Source: Rhytidiadelphus loreus (lineage: Eukaryota; Streptophyta; Bryopsida; Hypnales; Hylocomiaceae). From it: 64,000 bases of DNA. Numbering within the stretch: position 1 is the first letter of the stretch; every line of letters begins with the position of its first letter. The notes under the pieces are model-generated. The model searched no databases. It was not told where the DNA came from and saw nothing but the letters and a program-made list of their open reading frames with translations. A program made the translations under genes and the position numbers. Location of the stretch: the NCBI GenBank assembly GCA_947034895.1, contig OX344765.1, positions 33,671,001 through 33,735,000 of the forward strand, given 5' to 3'. Positions 42,845 through 53,971 of the stretch are shown piece by piece.

Positions 42845-43454
42845 GAACTAGTTGACTCCAAACTCCTCCCACTCCGTGCTCCGACTTCGGACTTAGACTA
42901 AGCTTTCCCAAGCTGCCAAAATTTTCTTCATCAGTGGAACTTCGCAGAACAAATAAGATGACCAATCGTGCATAGTACGTTGCATACATTGCCCGACACA
43001 CAACCATGAGCTGTGTAGTCGAGCATTTTCCAGTGATGTAATTGAGAAGCGCTGTGAACCTCACTGGTCAGTCGACAAGAATGGATTGTAATGGAAAGAA
43101 TATTATTATATATAATTATGTTGCAAGAGCTAGACGTGAATCCCAAAGCGGCAGCATGAAATCTATCTGCTCAGCAGACACGGAACTCGGACTGCAGCTC
43201 ATCCCATCGAGCACACTCCAAAATGGACCATGCCCAGGATGCTCCAGCAACTTGCGTCACAGGACCAAGGGATCCACAAACAGCTCCCAATCCAACCAAA
43301 GTAATAATCTCGCTAGCTACTCGTTCCATGAATACAAGCCTTCCAAGGGGAACTAAAAGCCACCATACTACCGGCGTATTTGAACCCAATATGAATTGAA
43401 ATGAATGAGGGGTCCTCCTTCAGTTTGATCAATGGGATCCTACGAGTTACACTT

Positions 43455-44135
43455 TCATGCGAACTCCTTCCGGATCATGTCCACGGTCTCCTCGCTGATG
43501 CGGAAGCCCTGCTCCAACACCTCGTCCTTGATGTCGGGCTTGAACAAGGCCAGAGCCACTTGCTGCACCCCCGGGTTTTGGCTCGACAAGGCGGAGAAGG
43601 CCAACGCCGGACCCTTGCCCACGTTGAGCTGGAAGTGCACCAAGGCTTTGGGGAACACAAAGAGCTCGCCGGCCTGGATGGTGGTGGCAAACAACCTGGG
43701 CGTGGTGGTGTTGGTGTCCACGAAGCCCACGTAGAGCTCGCCCTTGGCCAAGAACAAGAGCTCCGTGGCGCGCGGGTGCGTGTGAGGGGGGTTGATGCCG
43801 CCCTTGGCAAAGTCAATGCGGGCCGCAGAGATGCCCAAGGTGTTCAATCCCGCAAACTGCGCCACGGCGGCGGAGGTCACGTTGGAATAGTTGGGCTTGC
43901 TGGTGGTGCCGGCCTTGCACAAGGCCTTGGACACGAAGTCGGACACATGCACTTGGTGGGCGGGCTTGCAAGGGAAGCCATTGATGGTGGTGAGTTTGGT
44001 GGAGTTGTCTGCGACGCAGAAGTCTTGGAGGGGATCGGCGTCGGCCGCACTGGCCAGCATGGGCATGAGCATGGCCATGCTTGCCAACACCGCCACGGTC
44101 ACCCACACGCTGCTGCTGCCGCTGCGGTTCTTCAT
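43455..44135 (-). CDS. germin-like protein GLP4
   Basis: Secreted cupin, 226 residues, single exon, ATG at 44,135. Protein identical to GLP3, its mirror partner, with Gly in the N-terminal Ser run and the short KEFA end caused by the 1-bp deletion. All germin features are present: signal peptide, Cys pair, HTHPRATE box, FPKALVHFQLN box. Being in the right arm and pointing away from GLP5, it shares an intergenic promoter region of about 5.9 kb with it. Both coding and flanking sequence match GLP3 closely, so this is the youngest-looking pair. Confidence 0.94.
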   Translation of the reverse strand: MKNRSGSSSVWVTVAVLASMAMLMPMLASAADADPLQDFCVADNSTKLTTINGFPCKPAHQVHVSDFVSKALCKAGTTSKPNYSNVTSAAVAQFAGLNTLGISAARIDFAKGGINPPHTHPRATELLFLAKGELYVGFVDTNTTTPRLFATTIQAGELFVFPKALVHFQLNVGKGPALAFSALSSQNPGVQQVALALFKPDIKDEVLEQGFRISEETVDMIRKEFA

Positions 44136-44303
44136 GATGCCTCGATGGAGTTCACAGACGGACCGACTTGGATATATTGCACTTGGAATGGAGGGCACTG
44201 TGTGTGTTTGTGAGAGAAAGAGAGCGAGAAAGGGGGTTGAATTGCAAAGGAAGAATTGGCTGGCTGTTGTGAGTTACACTGGTACGTTGCCTTCAGTTCC
44301 AAG

Positions 44304-44311
44304 CCTTTATA
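44304..44311 (-). promoter_or_regulatory. TATA box of GLP4
   Basis: TATAAAGG on the minus strand, about 170 bp above the ATG, as in GLP3. Confidence 0.7.
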
Positions 44312-44402
44312 CTGTTAGTATGTGTTCCTCCTGAACTTCAGTTGATCAAGGGAGATTGTACTGGGGTTGGGTGGCAGTGGGATTCAAAGCCTGTTTCCAT
44401 TG

Positions 44403-44412
44403 GGACGCGTCC
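44403..44412. promoter_or_regulatory. CGCG palindrome of GLP4 promoter
   Basis: GGACGCGTCC within GGGACGCGTCCC, 92 bp above the TATA box. Confidence 0.55.
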
Positions 44413-44863
44413 CAGGAGACCTGGAGCGTCAGTCTCTCTAGAAGCTGAGGACTCTGAGGTGGCTGCAAATGAAGCGGCGCACGCCCAAGGGGTTTGCAAT
44501 TGATGAACCTCCAACTCGGGTTCGGACCACAGGAAGTTCGTTAACCAAGCCTGAGCATGTTTTTGCGTGGGCGGACGGAGTTGTGAAGCTGTTGGGGAAT
44601 GGCTTCTTGAGTTCAGCTTGGGGCCGTGCTCTTTGGGACATACCATATTTTAACATTCTTTTGGCTACTGTGTGGCAGGATCAGGTCATTTTCTGATTCG
44701 TCAAACTCGTGTTTGCGTTTTCGTGCTTTCTGTTGGCATTGTCTTGTGTGACAGACCGACATATCTGGAATTGCATTATTTATTCAAGTTAGGACTGGAG
44801 ATGCTTGTTGCAAGTGTGGTGAGATGGACTTAATATGGTGAAAATAATTGTCACGGACCCACT

Positions 44864-45424
44864 ATGCACCCAAAAGTGGCAGTCACAGGTTTTGCATTAA
44901 TTAACACACACACCCCTTCCAGCTAAAAAACGAGAACCGTTGATTTTTTCGTAAAAGAAATTACAACCCCCCCCCCACAACCGTTGATCTCAAAAAAATT
45001 TGAATACGAATACAGACACGGGATCTGGTACTGATACGGTACTGATACGGTACCGATATAGTACTGATGTGGGTATTGATACGGATGCGGATACGGATAT
45101 GTATTGGAATATATTCGGGTACTGATACAGTACAAATACAAGTGCAATATGGGATATATCCCATATTGTTTGCACTCCCACCCACCCCTGAAAATTACAA
45201 GAAGGGGAGGGTGACAGAGGGTGGGTGAGGAGTGGAAGAAAAATTTAATTTAAAATTTTTTAATTTTTTAATTCAACCCCCCCCCCCAAAAAAAATTAAA
45301 ATTAAAATTTTTGAAACGGGAGAGGGGTCGAATTAAAAACTGAAAAATTTTAAATTAAATTTTTTTTTCCATGGTGCATAGTTTTACACTGTGCACCATA
45401 AAGTGGCTGTAACAGCCAACACAC
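44864..45424. mobile_element. 561-bp insertion with 17-bp target duplication, only in the right arm
   Basis: ATTGTCACGGACCCACT flanks both sides (44847-44863, 45425-45441); the left arm has it once at about 34,715-34,731. The insert's two ends are similar in direct orientation (TGCACCCAAAAGTGGCAGTC and TGCACCATAAAGTGGCTGTA). Inside are a degenerate GATACGG/GTACTGATAC repeat (about 45,027-45,130) and an inverted repeat of TTTAATTTAAAATTTTT arms around two poly-C or poly-A runs (45,240-45,370). No coding capacity. A 17-bp duplication is longer than usual for DNA transposons and more like retroposition, but there is no poly-A tail. Confidence 0.75.
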
Positions 45425-45441
45425 ATTGTCACGGACCCACT

Positions 45442-46742
45442 TTGAATGTCGGGATGCGCACACGTGTTTTAGTTTCTCCGATCCATGCTGCAAAACTGGA
45501 GAACTCGGAGGATGGTAGAAAACCACGAGCCTAAGTTAATGGAAATGTCTTTGGTTTGACGCAAATTCCTTGTAATTATGCTTTTCTGGCTTTTCAATCT
45601 TGGATGCAAGATTCATGAGCATGCTCTCCGCATTCAGAAGCAAAAATTAGTCAACATCTCAGTTGAAAAGAATGAAAAGATAAACCCATTCTCCTCGGTC
45701 CCCAGCAGCTCAAGTTTTGGCTCACTTGTCTGATCGAGAATGATGGCCTCTGATGTTGAAATAACAAGATTAACGCTTCAATTCTGGGGACCGAGGCCAA
45801 TTGTGGTCACGTGGTGGCAATGTTTTTTGTGTATTTGACGTTGAAGGTGCATGAATTTTAGTACATGGTAATGACCAAAGTCAATGCTAAGTTGTATGTA
45901 ATCAGATAAATGGCATGCCGCATATCCAATTCGGTAGTTGCATGTTTTACAAGTCTACATTCTAGAAGTTTTGTTAATTATACCCCTAAAATCAATGATT
46001 CCTCTTGATTGTGGTGTGCTACTTTTGGATGAAAATTCAGCACGCATGATGTCTAAAGTGTTGGTATTAGTGAGGATATTAGGATGTCAACTTTGACACA
46101 AGAAAAGAAAAGAAAACATGCCTGGGATCCTTCTAATGATAATAAGGTGGAGTTGGCAGCTATTTTAGATGATGGACTTTATTTATAATAGCATAAAGGT
46201 GGTGGCTTTTTAAGTGGACAAATTTAATCAAACTCTTTCAATTTAAACTTTTATTTGGGTGACATTTTCATGCTCTAAAGATCTTTTCTATTGTGCATCA
46301 ATTGGATTTGGGATTTACTTAGGTTGTTCTTATAGCCTCTTACAACCTTCACCTTGGAAGATTTGTAACTAATTCATAGTCTACAAAAATATATGTTACC
46401 ACTAGCATTTAGCTTCATAAGCATCTGGAAATGTTCAAAATATATTCATAATTTTCTATTACGAGTCCACGGTACCACAAACTACATAGCTTATAGGAAT
46501 GGTTTTAGATATAGTCAATTGAAGGAGATGTTGCAAATTTATGAGCAAATGTTGTTTTACAATGTATTACTAATTGCAAATAAACTCTGCTAAAAGGAAT
46601 ATCAATTTGCAAATATGGGGATGAAGGTTGAAAATTCTTATGAATGCATCTAATTGTTCTTGCCAAAAATGTAAGGCCTTTGATCACTAAAGCCTAGGGT
46701 AGATTTTGCATTCAATTGTTTTCAATACTTTGAAAAATAGTA
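45442..46742. other. GLP4 upstream arm sequence, no gene
   Basis: Mirror of about 32.8-34.7 kb, without the two left-arm insertions. Nothing coding. Confidence 0.5.
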
Positions 46743-46921
46743 CATTATATGTTTTTTCAAGCCTCTAAGAGACTATAATTTCAGGTTGGTTCCCCATGTT
46801 GTGAACCACGGCAAGGTAGTCAAATTATTAAAAAATAATAATAATAATTTAAAAATTAATTAACTAATATTATCCGATGTGGCAATTCTTCAACCACATA
46901 AGGTAAAGCTCCTCATTCTAG
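46743..46921 (+). mobile_element. family C element
   Basis: Starts CATTATATGTTTTTTCAAGC, contains TTCAGGTTGGTTCCCCATGT, an A/T core and ATCCGATGTGGCAATTCTTC. Mirror of 32584-32776. Confidence 0.5.
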
Positions 46922-49813
46922 TCCAAATTCACATTGATTTCTAGAAATTTATAAAAAGTCCCATTCCCTACTACTTGTATTAGAATACAAAAAAAATTAA
47001 ATGAAGGTAAACTTTTCTTGTTTTAGGGAGTTGAATGCATAAAATGAGGATAACATGAATTTAGAGTGTCTGAACATAATCCATGCCTTAACAAGATTGT
47101 GAAATCAATTCACTTTGAGTTAGCCTCCAATTAATGCAAATTGATTTGTTATGGCAATAAAAATATGTAGTTGGTATTGAGGTCATAATGGATTGGATTA
47201 GGCATGGATTGGTAGAAGCCCTACAAATATTTTGATATTTTTCTCATGTTGATAGGCATACCTATGGGTTTTCATGGGAAACCAAAGGCAACACTCTTCT
47301 ATAAATTTAAAACCTAAAAAACACATGAAGTACAAAAATTATTATTTCAATTTTAAATATTGTTTCTTAAAAACTTTTCTCTTATTTGCTACTATCAAGC
47401 AAAGCAATTGATTTTAACTTAGCGTATATGTAGGACACCATGAGTTGTCATAACTGTTCAGGATTCACTATTCGTATATTCTATGAGTTTGATTGTTGAG
47501 GATGTCATCTCTTTGTCCATATCATTCCCATAAGTTTGCAAAGGTGCATAATGTCATATTCAATGTCAATTCTATTAAATAGGGGCAAAGTTGTAAAATT
47601 GCATTGTAGAGCCCCAAAGCAAGAAGGATACATAATGATTTAGAAAGTTAGGATGGGGATGGGATTGAATAATGGTTGACTCTATTTATAGTACTATGGA
47701 GGTGGGAGTTTTATATGAGGGAATTATTTTGTGCAAGATTTTTACGTTCAAACTCTTGCTTGGGTCACATTTTGATATTATGGATATCTTTTCATACTTT
47801 GCATCAAATGAATTTTGGATTTACCATGGTTGGACTTATTTTTTAATGTCTCTAAGAACTTTGCAACCATATTTGCACTTTCCTTCATAAGCATGCAACA
47901 ATGTGTAAAACTACCCATGATACTATAGATCACTCTTCATGATTGTATGCCATAAATACAACAAGGATTCCAATTGGGAGTGTCATGTGTCATTAGATCG
48001 CTTATTATAAACAACAAGGTGTCTCCTCTTTTGGCCTTTTTTTCAACATAATATTGTTGGTGCCTAGCATGTCCAACACTAGTCAAATGAATAAAAGAGG
48101 GTTTCCAAATTCATTTTAAAATTTATAATAATTTGGGCTTTTAGAAATTCAATAATTCAATTTGTTCTAAACTTGGCTACTCACTTCAAGCATGAGTTTC
48201 TTACATAGCTTCAAAAGTTACTTAATGTAAGTAGAATAATGAGAAGACAAGATCATTATACAAGTAGGATGGTAGGAGGTAAAGCAACCCAAGTAGGATG
48301 TGTAAACCTCAACCAGTCATAATCAAATCAAAAAAATGAATTGTGTTCAAAGTAGAATTTTAGACCTCATTCAAAAATAGTAGAATAACCCTATTTTGAA
48401 AAAAAATTGAACAAAATTAATGTGGAAACTCCAAAAATCCATTTGAGATTTCAAGCCTCTAGTCAAAAGTTGAGAGAGGGGTTGGAAGGGACATCCTCTT
48501 TGACATCATCTTTCAATTCTATCCATGACTTTTCTTTGGAGGATTAAAATCACAATCATGTTTTCAAGATGAAAGTTATCTTGATTTTTCAACTTCTCTC
48601 TAGAGGTTCAAATTTTTTTGGAAAAAGTTCTTCTACTATGCCAAAATGAATAATGAAATTTTACTTTGAACACAATTCCTACGTTTTGATAATGGGCAGT
48701 GAAGTGTTCATCTTCAAAATATCCCATACCCTTTGAGGATTTGTGACGGACAATGAAGTTCATTGGAAAAAAATTCCCTCTTTTTGCCATTAAAAAATGT
48801 TAGATCGTACATGGCCAATTGATGGCTTGGTACTTGACTCAATAATATTAAAATCTCAACATGCCTTGACTGTCTTCAACTTTCTGGCTTTCCACTCCTA
48901 CAGTCATCAATTTCCCAAAGTCTTTGACTTCACTATTTTGTATTATTTTCAATCGAACCTGCTATCAACCTAAGGTAGTCATTCTAGATCAGACGAGTGA
49001 GCCAAACAGTGAGCTCATGCCAGAAAAACTCAGCTGAAGGGAAGTCAACTGAGGGGAGTGTGGTTTTCTTTGCGTTAGATTTCTACTAACAGAGGTGTTG
49101 ACTGTTTCGCACTGGACTGATTTCTTGCTCCGGGGAGGGCTCCCATGAAACTTGCTGCATTGTATAATATTGAGAAGCCAGAAAAGCATAGTTACATTCA
49201 TTCAGGGAATTGTCGGTTCATTTGGTTTCCGGTTCGTCTATTTCCCTTGCCGTTATAATTTTCAACGGTCCCTCCGAAATAATTCTCCAGTTTTCCCCCA
49301 TGTGGAGAAACTAAAACACGGGACCGACATGAGCGCATGCTCCCATTTTGAGTGGTCATTGCCCACAGTGATTGTGGTCATTGGAACCCATTGACTCCTG
49401 CATCTTCCCACCTCACGTGGATCCAAAGAGAAATGAAAGCATGTTTGTGGACGTGCCTGAGTAGCTTAACGTAACTCAAACACTAACAGAAAGCATAAAA
49501 GGGTCAACATGAGTTTGACAAATCAGAAATTAAATGAACTTATCCTGCCATACAGTAGGCAAATAATGTTAAAATATGTCCCAAAGAGCAAAGCCACAAC
49601 TGAAGCTGAGCTGAAGAAGCCATTCCCCACCAGCTTTAAATTCGGCCCACCCAAAAACATGCTCAGGCTTGGTTAACTCGTCTGAACCCAAACTGGATGT
49701 TCATCAATTGCACCGGCTAAGTTCCTTGCTAATCCCTTGGGGCCAGCGCTGCCTAATTTGCAGCCACCTCAGAGTCCTCAGCTCTTGGCCGGAGAGATGC
49801 TTCAGGTCTTCCC
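46922..49813. other. right-arm AT-rich sequence and GLP5 upstream flank
   Basis: Mirror of 29.66-32.58 kb. From about 48,940 the GLP upstream blocks appear (AGTGAGCTCATGCCAGAAAA, CATTCCCCACCAGC). No gene. Confidence 0.5.
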
Positions 49814-49823
49814 GGACGCGTCC
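49814..49823. promoter_or_regulatory. CGCG palindrome of GLP5 promoter
   Basis: GGACGCGTCC within CCGGACGCGTCCGG, 78 bp above the TATA box. Confidence 0.55.
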
Positions 49824-49900
49824 GGACGGAAAGAGGCTTTGAATCCCACTGACACCCAACCCCAGTACGATGGCATCTGAAGTTCAGAGGGAACTGACAG

Positions 49901-49912
49901 TATATATAAAGG
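49901..49912 (+). promoter_or_regulatory. TATA box of GLP5
   Basis: TATATATAAAGG, about 145 bp above the ATG, as in GLP2. Confidence 0.75.
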
Positions 49913-50056
49913 CTTGGATCTCAAGGTGTAACTCACAACAGCCAGCCAATTCTTCCTTTGCAATTCAATCCCCCGCTCTCCCTCTCCCCCTCATTCACAC
50001 AAAGTGCTCTCCGCATCCTCGGACTTGCAATCGCCTGTGAACTCGATCGAGGCATC

Positions 50057-50737
50057 ATGAAGAACCGCAGCGGCAGCAGCAGCGTGTGGGTGACCGTGGC
50101 GGTGTTGGCAAGCATGGCCATGCTCATGCCCATGCTGGCCAGTGCGGCCGACGCCGATCCCCTCCAAGACTTCTGCGTCGCAGACAACTCCACCAAACTC
50201 ACCACCATCAATGGCTTCCCTTGCAAGCCCGCCCACCAAGTGCATGTGTCCGACTTCGTGTCCAAGGCCTTGTGCAAGGCCGGCACCACCAGCAAGCCCA
50301 ACTATTCCAACGTGACCTCCGCCGCCGTGGCGCAGTTTGCGGGATTGAACACCTTGGGCATCTCTGCGGCCCGCATTGACTTTGCCAAGGGCGGCATCAA
50401 CCCCCCTCACACGCACCCGCGCGCCACGGAGCTCTTGTTCTTGGCCAAGGGCGAGCTCTACGTGGGCTTCGTGGACACCAACACCACCACGCCCAGGTTG
50501 TTTGCCACCACCATCCAGGCCGGCGAGCTCTTTGTGTTCCCCAAAGCCTTGGTGCACTTCCAGCTCAACGTGGGCAAGGGTCCGGCGTTGGCCTTCTCCG
50601 CCTTGTCGAGCCAAAACCCGGGCGTGCAGCAAGTGGCTCTGGCCTTGTTCAAGCCCGACATCAAGGACGAGGTGTTGGAGCAGGGCTTCCGCATCAGCGA
50701 GGAGACCGTGGACATGATCCGGAAGGAGTTCGCATGA
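50057..50737 (+). CDS. germin-like protein GLP5
   Basis: Secreted cupin, 226 residues, single exon, ATG at 50,057 followed by a signal peptide. Complete germin boxes and Cys pair. The flanks on both sides, including leader and TATA box, match GLP2, its mirror partner. The coding region instead matches GLP3/4: Gly in the Ser run, Ser in TTSKPNYS, Val in NPGVQQ, Arg in MIRKEF, and the 1-bp deletion giving the short KEFA end. At least one silent difference from GLP3 exists (GGC for GGG in NPG). This mosaic structure indicates conversion of the GLP5 coding region by GLP3 or GLP4. Function as for the other copies: extracellular Mn-cupin of unknown activity. Confidence 0.94.
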   Translation: MKNRSGSSSVWVTVAVLASMAMLMPMLASAADADPLQDFCVADNSTKLTTINGFPCKPAHQVHVSDFVSKALCKAGTTSKPNYSNVTSAAVAQFAGLNTLGISAARIDFAKGGINPPHTHPRATELLFLAKGELYVGFVDTNTTTPRLFATTIQAGELFVFPKALVHFQLNVGKGPALAFSALSSQNPGVQQVALALFKPDIKDEVLEQGFRISEETVDMIRKEFA

Positions 50738-51362
50738 AAGTGTAACTCGTAGGATCCCATTGATCAAACTGAAGGAGGACCCCTCATTCATTTCAATTCA
50801 TATTGGGTTCAAATACGCCGGTAGTATGGTGGCTTTTAGTTAGACTTCAATCCATGGACTGAACTGTAACTAGCTTAATACATGTTACTTTGGTTCAATT
50901 GCCTGGGTGGTGGTCCTGGATCCCTTCGCCAATGGATCAGTGACTACCTGAGAGTTGCTTGAGCCATGGTCCGTTGTCGAGCATGGGCTCCATCTGATGA
51001 GCTGCAGTTCGAGTGACAGCAGATATATTCATGCTGCCACTGGCTGTGGAATTCATGTCTTGCAACATCGAATAATAATAATATTCTTTTTCATTGCAAT
51101 CCATTCTTTTCACGCATGCAGTCGCAGCTCACTTCTCGTGGAGTGACATCATTCATTGGAAAATGGTGTTCTCTACTTATATGTACTAACATGGTTGCCT
51201 GGTTGTGTCAGTCGGGCAAGACTGTGCATTGTCATCGTGTTTGTTCGGAGAAATTGGCACCTGGATGGGGAAAGCTTACGAGCCTCACAACTGCAATGGA
51301 ATGGGAGCAGTTTGGAGTCAACCAGAACTGGAGCCGTCTGCTACTTCAGTTGTGGCCCAATA
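50738..51362 (+). other. GLP5 downstream flank
   Basis: Mirror of the GLP2 downstream flank at 28111-28727. The first part, to GGCTTTTAGTT, is common to GLP2-5. No gene. Confidence 0.6.
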
Positions 51363-51786
51363 GGTAGTAATTATGCTCTAAAAGCGACCATTTAAGGTCT
51401 GGTCTGGTCCGCCTTTTTCATAGGCTTTCGTGGACAGAATTATTTTGAGATCATTTTTCAAGGAAAGATAAATGGATGTGGATCCTAACACAAGTGGTTT
51501 TGTATTTTTCCAAGCATTTTTGAATTACTTATAAATTCTTAAGGATTTGGGGCATAAGCACTTACTTGTGGCCATAGGTCTCCCCAAATCAATCCACTTG
51601 CAACTTGTAAAGAGAAGTGCGGAAATCAAAGACAATGATTAGCTTTTGCAAAAGAAAAACACATTTTTTTCTCAATTCATTCAATTTGCTGAAGTGGTCC
51701 ATTTAAGGATCACCTCACCTCCATTCTCTAGCTAAAAGTAGCCAGGGGTGATTTGAAGAAAAAGGGCACTTTACGAGCACACTACC
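51363..51786 (-). mobile_element. family B element, mirror of 27688-28110
   Basis: Begins GGTAGTAATTATGCTCTAAA and ends GTGCTCGTAAAGTGCCC in reverse sense. Same insertion point after GTGGCCCAATA as in the left arm, so it predates the inverted duplication. Confidence 0.65.
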
Positions 51787-52289
51787 ATCAGTTGGACGTT
51801 GAACCTTGTAAGGATGTTGGGTCCAAAAAGTGGCCAATGGATGATAGAGAATCTATCTTTTAAAATAGAATAGCAAATGTTCATTTTTGCAAGTTCGTGC
51901 AAAGAAGTGGAGGTCTTGCACATGAGTTTGACCTCCAATGAGTTCTTGTGGTTATTTTTAAGCAAATGATTCACACAGTAATCAAAAGGATGATTTCCAC
52001 GATGACTAGTTTGTCATTTCATGGTTAAGCCATATTTGTCCTTGCATCAAAAAAGTAAAACCAAAAACTAGATACCCCTTGGTCAAACTTGATCATGACT
52101 TTTATAGTATCCATTTTTGGTATTGAATTAAATTAAGATTTTATTTTTACATTAATTTGGATTTTAAAATTACTTCATGCATTCAATGAATTCTTACACT
52201 TGTATATTCATTAATGAAAATCCAAATTTTACAATGCCATTTGGTTTTCATCCATATTTTTTGCTTCAATTATCAATCTTAGAAGATTG

Positions 52290-52629
52290 AATTGCCTTTG
52301 GTTTTAGAATTAGCTCTCTTCATGAAAATCATTCCATGTTTTTCAATCACTACGGAGGGTTGTTTCAAGCTGGTTTCCCATGTTGAGAACCAAGTGAACA
52401 ACTGCTATTTAGAATTAAAATCATTTAATATAATATTTTTTAATTTAAAATTTTAATTAAAAAAACATTATTATTATTAAAAAATTAAGAAATTCATAAA
52501 AAATTATCATTATTATTTTCTTACATAGTAGTCTCTTAGTCACGTCAACAAGTTGCTATGGTCGAGTTCTCACACTTTGGAAACTCGAAGAACTCACAAC
52601 CCTCCAAACTAGTTGAATTTCATCTAATG
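52290..52629 (-). mobile_element. family C element, mirror of 26845-27170
   Basis: Contains GGGTTGTTTCAAGCTGGTTT, an A/T core, and CACACTTTGGAAACTCGAAG; ends TTTCATCTAATG at 52,629. Confidence 0.55.
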
Positions 52630-52635
52630 CCAGAA

Positions 52636-53971
52636 GGTAGTATGCTTTAAAAGCGCCCCTCTCCTTTAAACCATTCCTATTTTTAGCTGGAGAATGGAGA
52701 TGAAGTGATCCTTAAATGAACCACTTTAGCAATTGAAAAAATTGAAGAAAAAATTGTTTTCCTATTGCAAGAGTCAATTATTGTCTTTGATTTCCACACA
52801 TCTTCTGAAAAGTCGCAAGTAGACGGATTTGAGGAGACCTATGGTCACAAATAGGTGCCTATGCTCCAAATCTTTGAAAATTTGTAAGTAATTCTAAAAT
52901 GCCTAGAAAAATACAAAACCACTTGTGTTAGGTACCACATCTACTTTTTGTTTTGTGGAAAATGATCTCAAAATCTTTTTGTCTACAAAAATCTATGAAT
53001 AAGGTGGACCAACCCAAACCCATAAAGTCCCATTGTCCCCTAAAGGAACAATTTGGAATTTGGGTAGGTTCCTATGAGCTGAAATTTTACCCTAATTTCT
53101 TGAAACTTTTTTTGAAGATGGAAAAATTGATAAGCTTTGTGGAAATATAATTTTTATTTCAATTGGTTCTCGGAAGCAAAAGTTATACCACAGAAAGCCT
53201 AGAACTAAACTCAGCGGGTAGCACAAAAAATATTGCAAAAATTCAAAATAAATTTTTAAATTTTGTTTTCTCAAAGGTTATGTTTTTGTCTACATCTGAA
53301 GCTTTGATTCATTCCATTTTGATTAGTGATGTGAAAGTTATCATCAATCTTATTTTTTGGACAATTTAAGCATCTTTTAGAAAAAATAACTTATAGGATT
53401 CATTTCAGAATGCAATTTTCAAGTTTTTCCAAGTTTTTTTTTTGAAAAGGTTAAGTTTGCTTGCTAGAACAATCTCACCGTTGGAATTATTGTATTTCAA
53501 TCCCATCTAAGAGCTATTAACAATTTAGTTTTTTTTTCAATCTTGGACCTACTTCTATTTGACAATTTTTTGAAGTATGAAAATCAAGTTGTTATTTTTT
53601 GAAATTTTTTTCCTAGACTCCCAACTCAATTCTTCAACACAATAAATTTTAAATTCAAATTCTGTAGTGCACATTTTTTCCACAAATAGAAATCAAAGTC
53701 ATCTAAAATTGCAGTCTAGTGTTCAAAAAAATTTGTTTTTTCAACTTTGAATGCTCCTATCTCTCAATCTGCATTGTCAAACTTAATGAAATTTTTAACA
53801 TGTAATCTCGAACAAGTAAAGTTCAAGATCCTATGGTTCAATTCCCCCCCCCCAAAAAAAAAATTGTTTTTTTGGACAAACCCATAAGAAATGGCAGTTT
53901 TGAGTGGTTTTTGATAGAAAATTGGCCTTGGGACTTTAGGGGTTAAATGGTCGCTTTTAGAGCATACTACC
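52636..53971. mobile_element. family B element interrupted by a family A element
   Basis: Left end GGTAGTATGCTTTAAAAGCG at 52,636; right end, reversed, GGTAGTATGCTCTAAAAGCG at 53,971. The body to 53,014 is family B; 53,015-53,946 is a family A element; 53,947-53,971 is the remaining family B end. Compare the uninterrupted copy at 27688-28110. Confidence 0.7.
53015..53946. mobile_element. family A element nested at TTAA in family B
   Basis: Right end CTTTAGGGGTTAA at 53,946; left end CCCATAAAGTCCCATTG, with the TTAA here mutated to CAAA but intact in the left-arm copy (26,446-26,449). The family B copy at 28,076 shows one TTAA at this position, so TTAA was duplicated by the insertion. The inverted-repeat arm ends inside this element at about 53,730. 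Confidence 0.75.

Larger units (their letters stand above)
42852..53730 (-). repeat. right arm of the large inverted repeat
   Basis: Reverse partner of 25735-36699. The inner part (43.0-44.85 kb) is nearly identical to 34.7-36.6 kb; blocks around 46-48 kb show more single-base differences. Carries GLP4 and GLP5 head to head. The inner edge touches the UBL5 fragment; the outer edge lies inside a family A element. Confidence 0.9.
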
